Of a stretch of DNA of 64,000 nt, positions 1 to 9,187 are shown piece after piece. Position numbers and translations under genes: made by a program. The DNA is from Acidobacteriota bacterium (lineage in GTDB: Bacteria; Acidobacteriota; Terriglobia; Bryobacterales; Bryobacteraceae): the NCBI GenBank assembly GCA_026393985.1, contig JAPKZB010000086.1:31895-95894 (forward strand). The letters are read 5' to 3'. How positions within the stretch are numbered: the first letter of the stretch is position 1; each line of letters starts with the position of its first letter. Below the pieces are notes generated by a model that saw only the letters and a list, made by a program, of their open reading frames with translations, ran no database searches and was not told the DNA's origin.

Positions 1-297
1 GGTGTGCCGCGGGACGTGCCGGATGCAACGCCGGCGGCGGCGCCGAGTGACCGGCTGGGAGAGGAGCAGGAGGAGGAGGAGCGCGAGATAAACGTGGTGC
101 AGGTCGACCCGAATCTGCTGGCCGGGCCGAAGGTGCCGAACTTCGAGGGCATGACGCTGCGGGCGGTGCTCGAACAGTCGGCGGCGGCGGGGCTTCGGGT
201 GGACGTGGTGGGGTCGGGGATTGCCAAGCGGCAGGAGCCGCCGCCGGGGGCGGTGCTGGATTCGACGCGGCGGATTCGGGTGGTATTTTCCCGATGA
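1..297 (+). CDS. ftsI: FtsI/PBP3-type transpeptidase, C-terminal end only (PASTA domain)
   Basis: This is the 3' end of a gene that begins before the window; the frame is open from base 1. About 98 codons remain. An acidic linker (a run of Glu) is followed by one PASTA-like domain of about 65 residues, with the usual pattern of a short VPN segment, a helix (MTLRAVLEQSAAAGL) and a closing strand (IRVVFSR). PASTA domains sit at the C-terminus of class B penicillin-binding proteins. A position directly before murE is the standard place of ftsI in dcw clusters. The transpeptidase domain is outside the window, so the assignment rests on the PASTA end and the context. The stop overlaps the murE start (ATGA), which implies translational coupling. 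Confidence 0.8.
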   Translation, partial: GVPRDVPDATPAAAPSDRLGEEQEEEEREINVVQVDPNLLAGPKVPNFEGMTLRAVLEQSAAAGLRVDVVGSGIAKRQEPPPGAVLDSTRRIRVVFSR

Positions 298-1796
298 GCG
301 TCACGGTACAAGACGCGCTGGCGGCCAGCGGCATGTTGTCGGTGACGGATCCGGCGGTTTTGTTGGCGCCGTGCCGGCAGTTGGCGTATGACTCGCGGCG
401 GGTGAGTCCGGGGACGCTGTTTTTTGCGTTTGTGGGGGCGGTGCAGGATGGCCGGCGGTATGCTCCGGAGGCGATGGAGCGGGGGGCTGTCGGGGTGGTG
501 AGCGACGCGCCGCGGCCGGACGGGCTGACGATGCCGTGGATACAGGTGGCGCACGGGCGGCGGGCCCTGGCGGCGGCGGCCAAGCGCTTCTACGGGGCGC
601 CGGACGAGCGGCTGGGGGTGTCGGGCGTGACGGGCACCAACGGCAAGACGACGTGCACGTACGTGATTGATGCCGTGCTGCGGGCCGCGGGACAAACGAC
701 GACGCGGATTGGCACGATTGGATACGATGTGGCGGGGGTGGCCGAGCCGGCGGGTAACACGACGCCGGAGTCGCTCGACCTGTTCGGGCTGCTGGCGCGG
801 ACGGTGGAGGCCGGGGGGAGTTACGCCACCATGGAGGTCTCCTCGCATGCGCTGGCGCAGGGGCGGGTGAGCGGGGTGCGTTTTCATACCGCCGTTTTCA
901 CGAATCTGACGCAGGACCATCTGGACTTTCACGGGACGATGGAGGCGTATTTCGCGGCCAAGGGCCGCTTGTTTGATGACGAGTATGCGCCGCGGTTTGC
1001 GGTGATCAACTCGGATGATGAGTACGGGCGGCGGATCCGGACGGCGGCGGGGACCAAGGTATTGACGTATGGGCTCGGCCCGGGAGCGGCGCTGCGGGCC
1101 GAGGCGATGGAGAGCACCTTTTCCGGCTTGCGGTTTGAGGCCATGCACGGCGGGGAGCGTTACGAGGTGCGGTCGGCGCTGATGGGAGAGATCAATGTTT
1201 ATAACATTCTGGCGGCGCTGGGGACGGGGCTGAGCTACGGGATGAAATGGGAGACGATGTTGCAGGGGATTCAGGAGTGCCCGGGGGTACCGGGGCGGTT
1301 TGAGCGGGTCGAGGCGGGGCAGCCGTTTTTGGTGGTGGTGGATTATGCGCATACCGACGATGCCTTGCGGAATACGCTGCGGGTGGCGCGGCGGCTGTTG
1401 ACAGGAGGCCGGCTGATTACGCTTTTCGGCTGCGGCGGCGACCGGGACCGGACGAAGCGTCCGCGGATGGGCCTGGCGGCGGGCGAGTTGAGTGATTTTG
1501 TGTTGTTGACGAACGACAACCCGCGGAGTGAGGATCCGCTGGCGATTTTGAACGATGTGATGGTAGGGCTGCGGCGGACGGATACGCCGCACGCGGTGGA
1601 GCCGGACCGGGCGGTGGCGATTGCGGCGGCGGTGCGGCAGGCGCGGCCGGGCGATATTGTGGTGTTGGCCGGCAAGGGGCACGAGACGTACCAGGTGACG
1701 AGCACGGGCACGATTGATTTCGATGACCGGGTGGTGGCGCGGGCGGAGCTGGCGCGGCTGGGCTATGCGGGTGGACGCATGACGGTGGACGCATGA
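294..1796 (+). CDS. murE: UDP-MurNAc-L-Ala-D-Glu:meso-diaminopimelate ligase
   Basis: Cytoplasmic Mur ligase that adds the third stem-peptide residue to UDP-MurNAc-dipeptide using ATP. The 500 residues match the family length. The ATP-binding loop GVTGTNGKTT is at about residues 111-120. The DNPR motif at about 408-411 is the signature of meso-DAP (rather than lysine) specificity, so the wall should be of the DAP type. The C-terminal ligase domain contains the GKGHE motif. The ATG start overlaps the ftsI stop and the gene overlaps murF by four bases, so it belongs to a coupled operon. No truncation or frameshift is seen. Confidence 0.97.
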   Translation: MSVTVQDALAASGMLSVTDPAVLLAPCRQLAYDSRRVSPGTLFFAFVGAVQDGRRYAPEAMERGAVGVVSDAPRPDGLTMPWIQVAHGRRALAAAAKRFYGAPDERLGVSGVTGTNGKTTCTYVIDAVLRAAGQTTTRIGTIGYDVAGVAEPAGNTTPESLDLFGLLARTVEAGGSYATMEVSSHALAQGRVSGVRFHTAVFTNLTQDHLDFHGTMEAYFAAKGRLFDDEYAPRFAVINSDDEYGRRIRTAAGTKVLTYGLGPGAALRAEAMESTFSGLRFEAMHGGERYEVRSALMGEINVYNILAALGTGLSYGMKWETMLQGIQECPGVPGRFERVEAGQPFLVVVDYAHTDDALRNTLRVARRLLTGGRLITLFGCGGDRDRTKRPRMGLAAGELSDFVLLTNDNPRSEDPLAILNDVMVGLRRTDTPHAVEPDRAVAIAAAVRQARPGDIVVLAGKGHETYQVTSTGTIDFDDRVVARAELARLGYAGGRMTVDA

Positions 1797-3133
1797 AGAT
1801 GACCTTTGCCGAGATTGCGGCGGCTACCGGCAGCGTGGTGCCGGAGAGGCCGGGGCAGGTGGGGACATGGAGCATCGACAGCCGGACGCTGGGGGGCGAG
1901 GCGCCGCTTTACGTGGCGCTGCGGGGCGAGGTGCACGACGGCCATGAGTTTGTGGGGCAGGCGGTGGAGCGGGGGGCGGTAGCGGTGATGGTGGACCGGG
2001 AGGTGGGGGGCTGCGGCGTGGCGCAGTTCCGGGTGTGGGATACGCTGGCGGCGCTGCAGGAGCTGGCGCGGCGGGCGCGGCGGCGTCTGGCCGGGACGGT
2101 GGTGGGGGTGACGGGCAGCGCGGGCAAGACGACGACGAAGGAGACGATTGCGGCGCTGCTGGCCGGATCGTTCCGGGTGGGCAAGAACGAGGGGAACCTG
2201 AACAACCATATCGGCCTGCCGCTTTCGATTCTGCGGCAGAGCGAGATGGGGCAGGTGTTTGTGTTTGAGATGGGGATGAACCATCGGGGGGAGATCCGGT
2301 TTCTGGCTTCGCTGGGGCGGCCGCAGATTGGGGTGGTGACGAACGTGGGGACGGCGCACATTGAGAACCTGGGGAGCCGGGAGGCGATTGCGCTGGCCAA
2401 GCGGGAGCTGGTGGAGAGTTTGCCGCCGGATGGGTTGGCGGTGTTGAACGCCGATGATGGGCGGGTCCGGCGATTTGGCGAGATACACCCGGGGCGGACG
2501 GTGACGTTCGGGTTGGGGGAGGGCGCGGAGTGCCGGGTGGAGTCGCTGGTGATGAACGGGGAGGGGGCACGATTCCGGATTGACGGCGTGGCGTTTGCAA
2601 CGCTGGTGGCGGGAAAACACTCTGTGTTGAATATTGCGGCAGCGGTGGCCGTGGGCCGCGAACTGGGTGTACCGGTGGCGGAGATGGCCGAGCGGGCGCG
2701 GGAACTGCAGCCGGGCAAGATGCGCGGCGAGCGGGAGGAGCAGAACGGAGTGACGATTTTGAATGATTGCTACAACAGCAACCCGGATGCGGCGGAGGCG
2801 ATGCTGGAGTATGCTGCGCTGCTGCCGGCCGGGCGGCGGATTGCCGTGCTTGGAGAGATGCGGGAGCTGGGGGCGTGGTCGGTGGCGCTGCACCGGGGCG
2901 TGGGGGAACGGGCGGCGGCGCTGGGATTTGATCTGGTGATGGGGGTGGCCGGGGACGCGGCGGCGCTGGTGGAGGCGGCGCGGGCGGGCGGGTCCGAGGC
3001 GCAGTTTTTCGCCGGTCCGGAGGAGGCCGGGGCGGCGCTAGCGGCGGTGACGCGACCGGGCGATTTGGTGTTTTTCAAGGGTTCGCGCGGGACGCGGATG
3101 GAGCTGGCAGTGGAAAGGTATCGGGCCGGATAA
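1793..3133 (+). CDS. murF: UDP-MurNAc-tripeptide--D-Ala-D-Ala ligase
   Basis: Adds the D-Ala-D-Ala dipeptide to UDP-MurNAc-tripeptide, the last cytoplasmic step of stem-peptide assembly. The protein has 446 residues. The N-terminal domain is followed by the ATP loop GVTGSAGKTTTKE at about 105-117 and a segment with NEGNLNNHIGLP typical of MurF. The C-terminal domain has ILNDCYNSNPDA, which is diagnostic for MurF over the other Mur ligases. The ATG overlaps the murE stop (ATGA) and the TAA stop shares its last base with the mraY ATG. The supplier of D-Ala-D-Ala (ddl) is not in this cluster. Confidence 0.97.
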   Translation: MKMTFAEIAAATGSVVPERPGQVGTWSIDSRTLGGEAPLYVALRGEVHDGHEFVGQAVERGAVAVMVDREVGGCGVAQFRVWDTLAALQELARRARRRLAGTVVGVTGSAGKTTTKETIAALLAGSFRVGKNEGNLNNHIGLPLSILRQSEMGQVFVFEMGMNHRGEIRFLASLGRPQIGVVTNVGTAHIENLGSREAIALAKRELVESLPPDGLAVLNADDGRVRRFGEIHPGRTVTFGLGEGAECRVESLVMNGEGARFRIDGVAFATLVAGKHSVLNIAAAVAVGRELGVPVAEMAERARELQPGKMRGEREEQNGVTILNDCYNSNPDAAEAMLEYAALLPAGRRIAVLGEMRELGAWSVALHRGVGERAAALGFDLVMGVAGDAAALVEAARAGGSEAQFFAGPEEAGAALAAVTRPGDLVFFKGSRGTRMELAVERYRAG

Positions 3134-4263
3134 TGTTTTATTGGCTGCTATTTGAGCAACTTTCGCCGGTTTTTGGACCGGCCCGTCTGTTTGGCTACGT
3201 CACGTTCCGGACGGCGTTTGCGAGTTTGACGGCGCTGTTTTTGTCGCTGTTTCTGGGGCCGTGGCTGATCCGGCGGCTGCGCGAGTTCAAGTTTGGGCAG
3301 CAGATTCGTGAGGAGGTGACCGCGCATCAGAAAAAGGCGGGGACGCCGACGATGGGCGGTTTGCTGATCATCATCTCGATTGTGGCGCCGACGCTGCTGT
3401 GGACGAACCTGCGGAACCCTTATGTCTGGATTGCGCTGTTCGGGCTCGTCAGCTTCGGCACGATTGGTTTTTTCGATGACTATGCCAAGGTGAAGAAGAG
3501 GAAGAACCTGGGCTTTTCGGCGCGGCGGAAGTTTTTCTGGCAGGTGGTGGCGAGTTGCGCGATCGGGTGCATGCTGCTGGTGCTGCGGTCGCGGGGGGGA
3601 TATGACCCGCTGATGAATGTGCCGTTTTTCAAAGACTTCAAGCCGAATCTGTTGATGGATATGTTTTTGGCGAGCCCGTGGACGTATCCGCTGGCGTTTG
3701 GCTTTTTCTTTCTTTTTCTGGTGATTGTGCTGGCCGGATCGTCCAACGCGGTGAACCTGACGGATGGGCTGGACGGTTTGGCGATCGGGTTGATGATTAT
3801 CGCGGCCGGGGCGATGACGATGTTGACTTACGTGAGCGGCCACCGGACATTTGCCGAGTATCTGGACCTGGTGCGGCTACCGGGGGCGAGTGAGTTGACG
3901 GTGTTCTGCGGGGCGATGACGGGGGCTTCGCTGGGTTTTCTGTGGTTTAACGCTCATCCGGCGGAGGTGTTCATGGGTGATGTGGGTTCGCTGGCGCTGG
4001 GCGGGGCGCTGGGGACGGTGGCGGTGTTAATCAAACAGGAACTGCTTTTGTTGTTTTTGGGCGGGGTGTACATTATCGAGTTGATGAGCGTGGTGTTGCA
4101 GGTGGGCAGCTATAAGCTGCGCAAGAAGCGGATCTTCAAGATGGCGCCGCTGCATCATCATTTTGAAATTTTGGGCTGGACGGAGACCAAGATTATCACC
4201 CGGTTCTGGATTCTGGGTTTGATCATGGCTTTGTGCGCCTTAACCACGTTGAAACTGCGATAA
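3133..4263 (+). CDS. mraY: Phospho-MurNAc-pentapeptide transferase (lipid I synthase)
   Basis: Polytopic inner-membrane enzyme that transfers phospho-MurNAc-pentapeptide to undecaprenyl phosphate to make lipid I. The protein has 376 residues and about ten hydrophobic segments. Family motifs are present in order: the DDYAKVKKRKNLGF segment, the NLTDGLDGLA segment with the catalytic aspartates, the FMGDVGSLALGG segment, and the HHHFE loop near the C-terminus. The start shares one base with the murF stop (TAATG). The next gene, murD, follows after 12 bases. Confidence 0.97.
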   Translation: MFYWLLFEQLSPVFGPARLFGYVTFRTAFASLTALFLSLFLGPWLIRRLREFKFGQQIREEVTAHQKKAGTPTMGGLLIIISIVAPTLLWTNLRNPYVWIALFGLVSFGTIGFFDDYAKVKKRKNLGFSARRKFFWQVVASCAIGCMLLVLRSRGGYDPLMNVPFFKDFKPNLLMDMFLASPWTYPLAFGFFFLFLVIVLAGSSNAVNLTDGLDGLAIGLMIIAAGAMTMLTYVSGHRTFAEYLDLVRLPGASELTVFCGAMTGASLGFLWFNAHPAEVFMGDVGSLALGGALGTVAVLIKQELLLLFLGGVYIIELMSVVLQVGSYKLRKKRIFKMAPLHHHFEILGWTETKIITRFWILGLIMALCALTTLKLR

Positions 4264-4275
4264 GCGGAGCACCCT

Positions 4276-5598
4276 TTGGATTGGATCGGCAAAAAAATAC
4301 TGGTGGTAGGCCTGGGCAAGAGCGGGGTGGCCGCAGCCCGTTTGGCGCGGCGGTTGGGCGCCACGGTGACGGTTTGCGATGACAAGCCGCTGGCTGAGAC
4401 GGCGTTTGCCGCGGAGGTGGCGGGTTGGGGTGTTGCGTATGTGGCGCTAGGCGAGGCGCGGGGGGTTGATTTTGATCTGGTGATTCAGTCACCGGGGGTG
4501 CCGCTGGAGGCGCCGGTGTTTGCCAACGCGCGGGTGACCGGGGAGCTTGAGTTTGCCGCGCCGGTGCTGCTGGGGCGGAAGATTGGGATTACGGGATCGA
4601 ACGGGAAGACGACGGTGACGGCGTTGATTGGCCACATTTTGCGCGAGGCGGAGGTGCCGGTGCAAGTTGGGGGCAATATTGGCATTCCGCCGGCGGCGAT
4701 GGTGAACGATTCGCGGGTGGGGCAGTGGAACGTGCTGGAGCTATCGAGCTTTCAATTGGAGACGGTGGAGAGCTTTGTGGCCGATATTGCGGTGGTTTTA
4801 AATATCACGCCCGACCATCTGGACCGTCACCACACGATGGAACGTTACATTGACGCCAAGGCGCGTCTGGTGGAGACGCAGGGGCGTAGTCAGGTGGCGG
4901 TGCTGAACGGGGGGAACGCGGCATCAGCGGCGCTGGCTGGCCGGACGCGGGCCAAGGTGGTGTACTTTAACGCGCCGGAGCCCGGCCCGTGGGTGGTGGC
5001 GGAAAGGGACGGGGTGATTACGGTGGATGAGCAAATGCTGATGCCGGTGGAGGCGATTCCGTTGCGGGGGCGGCATAACGTGGAAAACGTTATGGCGGCC
5101 GCGGCGGCGACTTGGCTGGCCAACGTGTCGCTGGATGCGATTGAGGCGGGGATCCGTTCGTTTCCGGGCGTGGAGCACCGGATTGAGCCGGTGCGGACGC
5201 TGGATGGCGTCACCTATTACAACGACTCGAAGGCGACGAACGTGGACGCGACGGAGAAGGCGCTGGATGCCTTTGCGGGGGGCGTGTGGATCATTCTGGG
5301 CGGCAAGGACAAGCAGAGCGACTACCGGACGCTGGCCGGGCGGCTGCGAGAGAAGGCCAAGGGGGTGCTGCTGATCGGCGCGGCGGCGGGCGTGATTCGC
5401 GGGCAGTTGGCCGAGGTGGAGGCGGGCCTGCCGCTGCGGGACTGCGGGACGATGGCGGCGGCGTTGGCCGTGGCGCGGGCCGAGGCGGCGAGCGGCGATA
5501 CGGTGTTGCTGGCGCCGGCGTGCGCGAGTTTCGACCAGTTTCAGAGTTATGAGCATCGTGGCCGGGTATTTAAAGAGTTGGTCGGCCAGTTGGAGTAA
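4276..5598 (+). CDS. murD: UDP-MurNAc-L-alanine--D-glutamate ligase
   Basis: Adds D-glutamate to UDP-MurNAc-L-Ala in the cytoplasm. The protein has 440 residues. An N-terminal Rossmann-like UDP-binding segment (ILVVGLGKSG) is followed by the ATP loop GITGSNGKTT at about 104-113, the TPDHLDRH segment and YNDSKATN, all typical of MurD. The start is TTG at 4276, chosen because it is the first start codon in frame after the mraY stop, lies a few bases after a GGAG-like site at 4266-4269, and gives the expected N-terminus. No ATG start is available nearby. Confidence 0.95.
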   Translation: MDWIGKKILVVGLGKSGVAAARLARRLGATVTVCDDKPLAETAFAAEVAGWGVAYVALGEARGVDFDLVIQSPGVPLEAPVFANARVTGELEFAAPVLLGRKIGITGSNGKTTVTALIGHILREAEVPVQVGGNIGIPPAAMVNDSRVGQWNVLELSSFQLETVESFVADIAVVLNITPDHLDRHHTMERYIDAKARLVETQGRSQVAVLNGGNAASAALAGRTRAKVVYFNAPEPGPWVVAERDGVITVDEQMLMPVEAIPLRGRHNVENVMAAAAATWLANVSLDAIEAGIRSFPGVEHRIEPVRTLDGVTYYNDSKATNVDATEKALDAFAGGVWIILGGKDKQSDYRTLAGRLREKAKGVLLIGAAAGVIRGQLAEVEAGLPLRDCGTMAAALAVARAEAASGDTVLLAPACASFDQFQSYEHRGRVFKELVGQLE

Positions 5599-5604
5599 AT
5601 CGAG

Positions 5605-6753
5605 ATGGGAAAACGGCTTTACACAGATAAGGTTTTGTTCTTTACGATCGTGGCGCTGGTGACGTTCGGGCTGGTGATGGTTTACTCGGCCAGTTCGATT
5701 ATTGCCGTTCAGGGCAAATACAACGTGGATGCGCACTACTTTTTTGTGCACCAGTTGATCTGGGCGGTGGTCTCGTTTCTGGTGCTGATGGGGATGAAGC
5801 GAATCGACTATCGCTGCTTCAACACGCCGGCGTGGGCATTTGGGAGCATCGGGGTGGTGTTGGTGTTGTTGATGGCGGCGTTTGCCATGGATGGAGCTAA
5901 GCACCGGTGGTTGAACCTGGGCGTAGGGCGGCTACAGCCGAGCGAACTGGCTAAGCCGGCGCTGGTGGTTTTTGTGGCGTTTTTCCTTTCGCGCCGCATT
6001 CGGGCGGTGAACAACATGCGGTTCACGCTGGGGGGGTGCGGGTTGGTGCTGGGCGCGTTGGCGCTGGCGGTGTCGGTGGCGGACCTGGGGACGGCAGTGG
6101 TGCTGGTGGGCGCGACGGGGGTGACGTTTTTTGTGGCGGGATTGGACCTGAAGTACCTGTTGAAGGCCATTCCGGTGGCGGCGCTCCTGCTGCTCGTCGG
6201 GATTGCGGCCAAGCCGTACCGGGTGGGGCGTGTGATTGCGATGGTCGATCCGACTCACGCGATCTTGAAGAAAGTTGATCCGAACGACTGGATCCTGACG
6301 TATGTGCGGAGTTCTGGCGCGCCGCCGGACGCGGCGTGGCAGGGGCAGCAGGCCAAGATTGCGATTGGGTCCGGCGGGGTGTTCGGGCTCGGGTTGATGG
6401 ATGGCAAACAGAAGTTGTTCTATCTGCCGGAGCCGCATACGGACTTCATCTACGCTGTCATTGGCGAGGAGTTAGGGCTGTTGGGGTCGGTGACGGTGCT
6501 GGTGGGTTTTTTTGTGGTGCTCGCACGGGGGTATCGCACGTTTCTGGTGGCGCCGGATGATTTTGGCCGCTATCTGGCTTTCGGGGTGACCACGATGATT
6601 GTTTTGCAGGCGCTGTTCAATCTGACGGTGGTGACCGGCCTGGGGCCGACCAAGGGTATTCCGCTGCCGATGATCAGCTACGGCGGGAGCTCGCTATTGG
6701 CGACGTTGTTTTCGGCTGGACTTTTGTTGAGTGTGAGTGAGCGGTCGAACTAA
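5605..6753 (+). CDS. ftsW: SEDS glycosyltransferase / lipid II polymerase FtsW
   Basis: Integral membrane peptidoglycan polymerase of the divisome, working with FtsI. The protein has 382 residues and about ten membrane segments. SEDS motifs are visible: the Ala-Lys-Pro segment ELAKPALVVF, the periplasmic loop with FYLPEPHTDFIYAVIGEELG, and GIPLPMISYGGSS near the C-terminus. FtsW is preferred over RodA because of its place between murD and murG. The stop TAA is followed immediately by the murG ATG. Confidence 0.95.
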   Translation: MGKRLYTDKVLFFTIVALVTFGLVMVYSASSIIAVQGKYNVDAHYFFVHQLIWAVVSFLVLMGMKRIDYRCFNTPAWAFGSIGVVLVLLMAAFAMDGAKHRWLNLGVGRLQPSELAKPALVVFVAFFLSRRIRAVNNMRFTLGGCGLVLGALALAVSVADLGTAVVLVGATGVTFFVAGLDLKYLLKAIPVAALLLLVGIAAKPYRVGRVIAMVDPTHAILKKVDPNDWILTYVRSSGAPPDAAWQGQQAKIAIGSGGVFGLGLMDGKQKLFYLPEPHTDFIYAVIGEELGLLGSVTVLVGFFVVLARGYRTFLVAPDDFGRYLAFGVTTMIVLQALFNLTVVTGLGPTKGIPLPMISYGGSSLLATLFSAGLLLSVSERSN

Positions 6754-7794
6754 ATGGTTTTTCTGATGGCAGGCGGCGGTACAGGCGGCCACGTGATTCC
6801 CGGCATTGCGGTGGCGCGGGAGTTGCGGGCGCGCGGCCACGAACCAGTGTTTGTGGGTACGGCGCGGGGCCTCGAAACCAAGTTAGTGCCGGCGGCCGGG
6901 TTTCCGCTGGAGTTGATTGAGATTGGCAGTTTGCAGGGTCAGGGGCGGATACGGCAGGTGCAAACGCTGTTCGAACTGCCGGCGAGTGTGGCGCGGTGCG
7001 TGGGGCTGATCTGGCGGCGGCGGGTGGCGGGGGTTTTCAGCATGGGCGGGTATGCGGCGGGTCCGGTGGGGGTGGCTGCGGTGTTGTGCCGGCGGCCGCT
7101 GCTGCTGATGGAGCCGAACGCGATGCCGGGATTGACGAACCGTTGGATGGGGCGGTTTGCGCGGCGGGCGCTAGTGAGTTTCAACGAGGCCGTACCGTAC
7201 TTTCCGGCCGGGAGAGCGGAGCTGACGGGGCTGCCGGTGCGGCAGGAGTTCTTCACCCTGCCGCGGAAGGCGCGAGGAGAGCGGCTGGAGATTCTAGTGA
7301 CGGGCGGGAGCCGGGGTGCCCGGCGATTGAATGAAGCCATCCGTGGCCTGGCGCCGTGGCTGGCCGGGCAGCCGGTGCGAGTGGTGCTGCAGGCCGGGGC
7401 CGGGGCGGAGGCGATAGCGGGGGTGACGGTGGTCTCGTTTCTCGAGGATATGCCCGAGGCGTTTGCGGCGGCGGATCTGGTGATCTGCCGGGCGGGGGCG
7501 GGGGCGGTGGCCGAGCTGGCGGCGGCGGGCAAGCCGGCGATCCTGGTGCCGTATCCGTTTGCGGCCGACGATCATCAGGCCCGGAATGCCGAAGCGCTCG
7601 AACGGAAGGGGGCGGCGCGGATGGTTCGCGATGCCGAATGCACGCCGGAGAGGCTGCGGGCCGAGATTATGGCGCTGCGGGAGCCGGGGGTGCTCGAGCG
7701 CATGGGGGCGGCCGCGGGCGGGTTGGCGCGGCCGGGCGCGGCGGCGCGGGCGGCGGACCTGCTTGAGGACTGGGCTGGAGTACTGAAACAATAG
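6754..7794 (+). CDS. murG: UDP-GlcNAc--lipid I N-acetylglucosaminyltransferase
   Basis: Peripheral inner-membrane GT-B glycosyltransferase that converts lipid I to lipid II. The protein has 346 residues. The N-terminal glycine-rich loop GGGTGGHVIPG lies at about residues 6-16. The acceptor-domain segment SMGGYAAGP and the C-terminal UDP-GlcNAc site with the RAGAGAVAELAA segment are also present. It starts on the base after the ftsW stop, so translation is likely coupled. The C-terminus is Ala/Gly-rich but of normal length. Confidence 0.96.
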   Translation: MVFLMAGGGTGGHVIPGIAVARELRARGHEPVFVGTARGLETKLVPAAGFPLELIEIGSLQGQGRIRQVQTLFELPASVARCVGLIWRRRVAGVFSMGGYAAGPVGVAAVLCRRPLLLMEPNAMPGLTNRWMGRFARRALVSFNEAVPYFPAGRAELTGLPVRQEFFTLPRKARGERLEILVTGGSRGARRLNEAIRGLAPWLAGQPVRVVLQAGAGAEAIAGVTVVSFLEDMPEAFAAADLVICRAGAGAVAELAAAGKPAILVPYPFAADDHQARNAEALERKGAARMVRDAECTPERLRAEIMALREPGVLERMGAAAGGLARPGAAARAADLLEDWAGVLKQ

Positions 7795-7803
7795 TGAGTT
7801 AAC

Positions 7804-9174
7804 ATGTTTTTTAAGCAACAACACCTGCACTTCACCGGGATTGGCGGCATTGGCATGAGCGGCATTGCGATGGTGCTGCACAATCTCGGCTACACGATTT
7901 CCGGTTCGGACCAGAAGTTTTCGGCGACCACGGAGCGGCTGGCGCAGATGGGGATGGCGATTTATGAGGGCCACGCGGCGGCGAACGTGGCCGGGGCGAG
8001 GGCGCTGGTGGTGAGCTCGGCGGTGCGGCCGGACAATCCGGAGCTGATGGAGGCGCGGCGGCTGGGGATTCCGGTGATTCCGCGGGGGGAGCTGCTGGCG
8101 GAGTTGATGCGGTTGAAGTATGGCATCGCCATTGCGGGCAGCCACGGGAAGACCTCGACGACGTCGATGACAGCGGCGATTCTGGCCTATGCGGGGCTGG
8201 ACCCGACGGTGGTGGTGGGCGGAAAGGTGGGGACGCTGGGGGGCGATAACGCGCGGCTGGGGCAGAGTGACTTTCTGGTGGTGGAGAGCGATGAGAGCGA
8301 CGGCTCCTTTCTGAAGCTGGCGCCGATTCTGGCGGTGGTGACCAATATCGACCGGGAGCATCTGGACCATTACCACTCGATTGAGGAGATCCGGGCGGCT
8401 TTTCGGGACTTTGTGAACAAAGTGCCGTTTTACGGGGCGGCGGTGCTGTGCCTGGACGATGAGAACGTGCAGCAGATTCTGCCCGAGGTGAAGCGGCGGA
8501 CGATTACTTACGGGGTGAGCGCGCAGGCGGACCTGCAGATAGCGGAGGCCGAGTGCGGCCATCTGGTGTCGCGGTGGAAGCTGCGGCTGCGGGGCAAGGA
8601 GTTGGGAGCGTTTCAGATTCGGGTGCCGGGGATGCACAATGTGTTGAACGCTACGGCGGCGGTGGCGCTGGCGCTGGAGTTGGACGTGCCGGTGGCGGTG
8701 ATCGCGAGCGGGTTGCTTGAGTACGCTGGGGTGGACCGGCGGTTTCAGTGGCGGGGTACGGCGGGCGGCGTGACGGTGATTGACGACTACGGACATCATC
8801 CTACCGAGGTGCGGGCGACGCTGGCGGCGGCGCGATTGTGTGAGTTCGGGCGCCTCCACGTAATTTTTCAGCCGCACCGGTACACGCGGACGCAACATCT
8901 GATGGACGACTTTGCGCGGAGCTTCCATCAGGCCGATGCGGTGTATCTGATGGATATCTACGCGGCCTCCGAGCCGCCGATTGCCGGGGTGAGTTCTGAG
9001 GCGCTGGTGCAGCGGCTGCAGGATTTTGGCCATCGGGGGGCGCAGTATTGCGGCTCGATGGAAGCGGCGGTGACCGCGGCGGTGGCGGCGGCGGCGCCGG
9101 GTGATGTGATTGTGACGATGGGTGCGGGAAGTGTATGGCAGGCCGGCGAGAAGATTCTGGAGCGGTTGCAGTAA
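7804..9174 (+). CDS. murC: UDP-N-acetylmuramate--L-alanine ligase
   Basis: First Mur ligase of the pathway; adds L-Ala to UDP-MurNAc. The protein has 456 residues. The N-terminal nucleotide fold carries GIGGIGMSGIA at about 12-22. The ATP loop AGSHGKTSTT is at about 111-120, and the DREHLDHY and DDYGHHPTE segments are typical of MurC. In many bacteria murB and ddl follow murC; here ftsQ follows directly after 13 bases. Confidence 0.97.
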   Translation: MFFKQQHLHFTGIGGIGMSGIAMVLHNLGYTISGSDQKFSATTERLAQMGMAIYEGHAAANVAGARALVVSSAVRPDNPELMEARRLGIPVIPRGELLAELMRLKYGIAIAGSHGKTSTTSMTAAILAYAGLDPTVVVGGKVGTLGGDNARLGQSDFLVVESDESDGSFLKLAPILAVVTNIDREHLDHYHSIEEIRAAFRDFVNKVPFYGAAVLCLDDENVQQILPEVKRRTITYGVSAQADLQIAEAECGHLVSRWKLRLRGKELGAFQIRVPGMHNVLNATAAVALALELDVPVAVIASGLLEYAGVDRRFQWRGTAGGVTVIDDYGHHPTEVRATLAAARLCEFGRLHVIFQPHRYTRTQHLMDDFARSFHQADAVYLMDIYAASEPPIAGVSSEALVQRLQDFGHRGAQYCGSMEAAVTAAVAAAAPGDVIVTMGAGSVWQAGEKILERLQ

Positions 9175-9187
9175 GAGGAGATTGAGT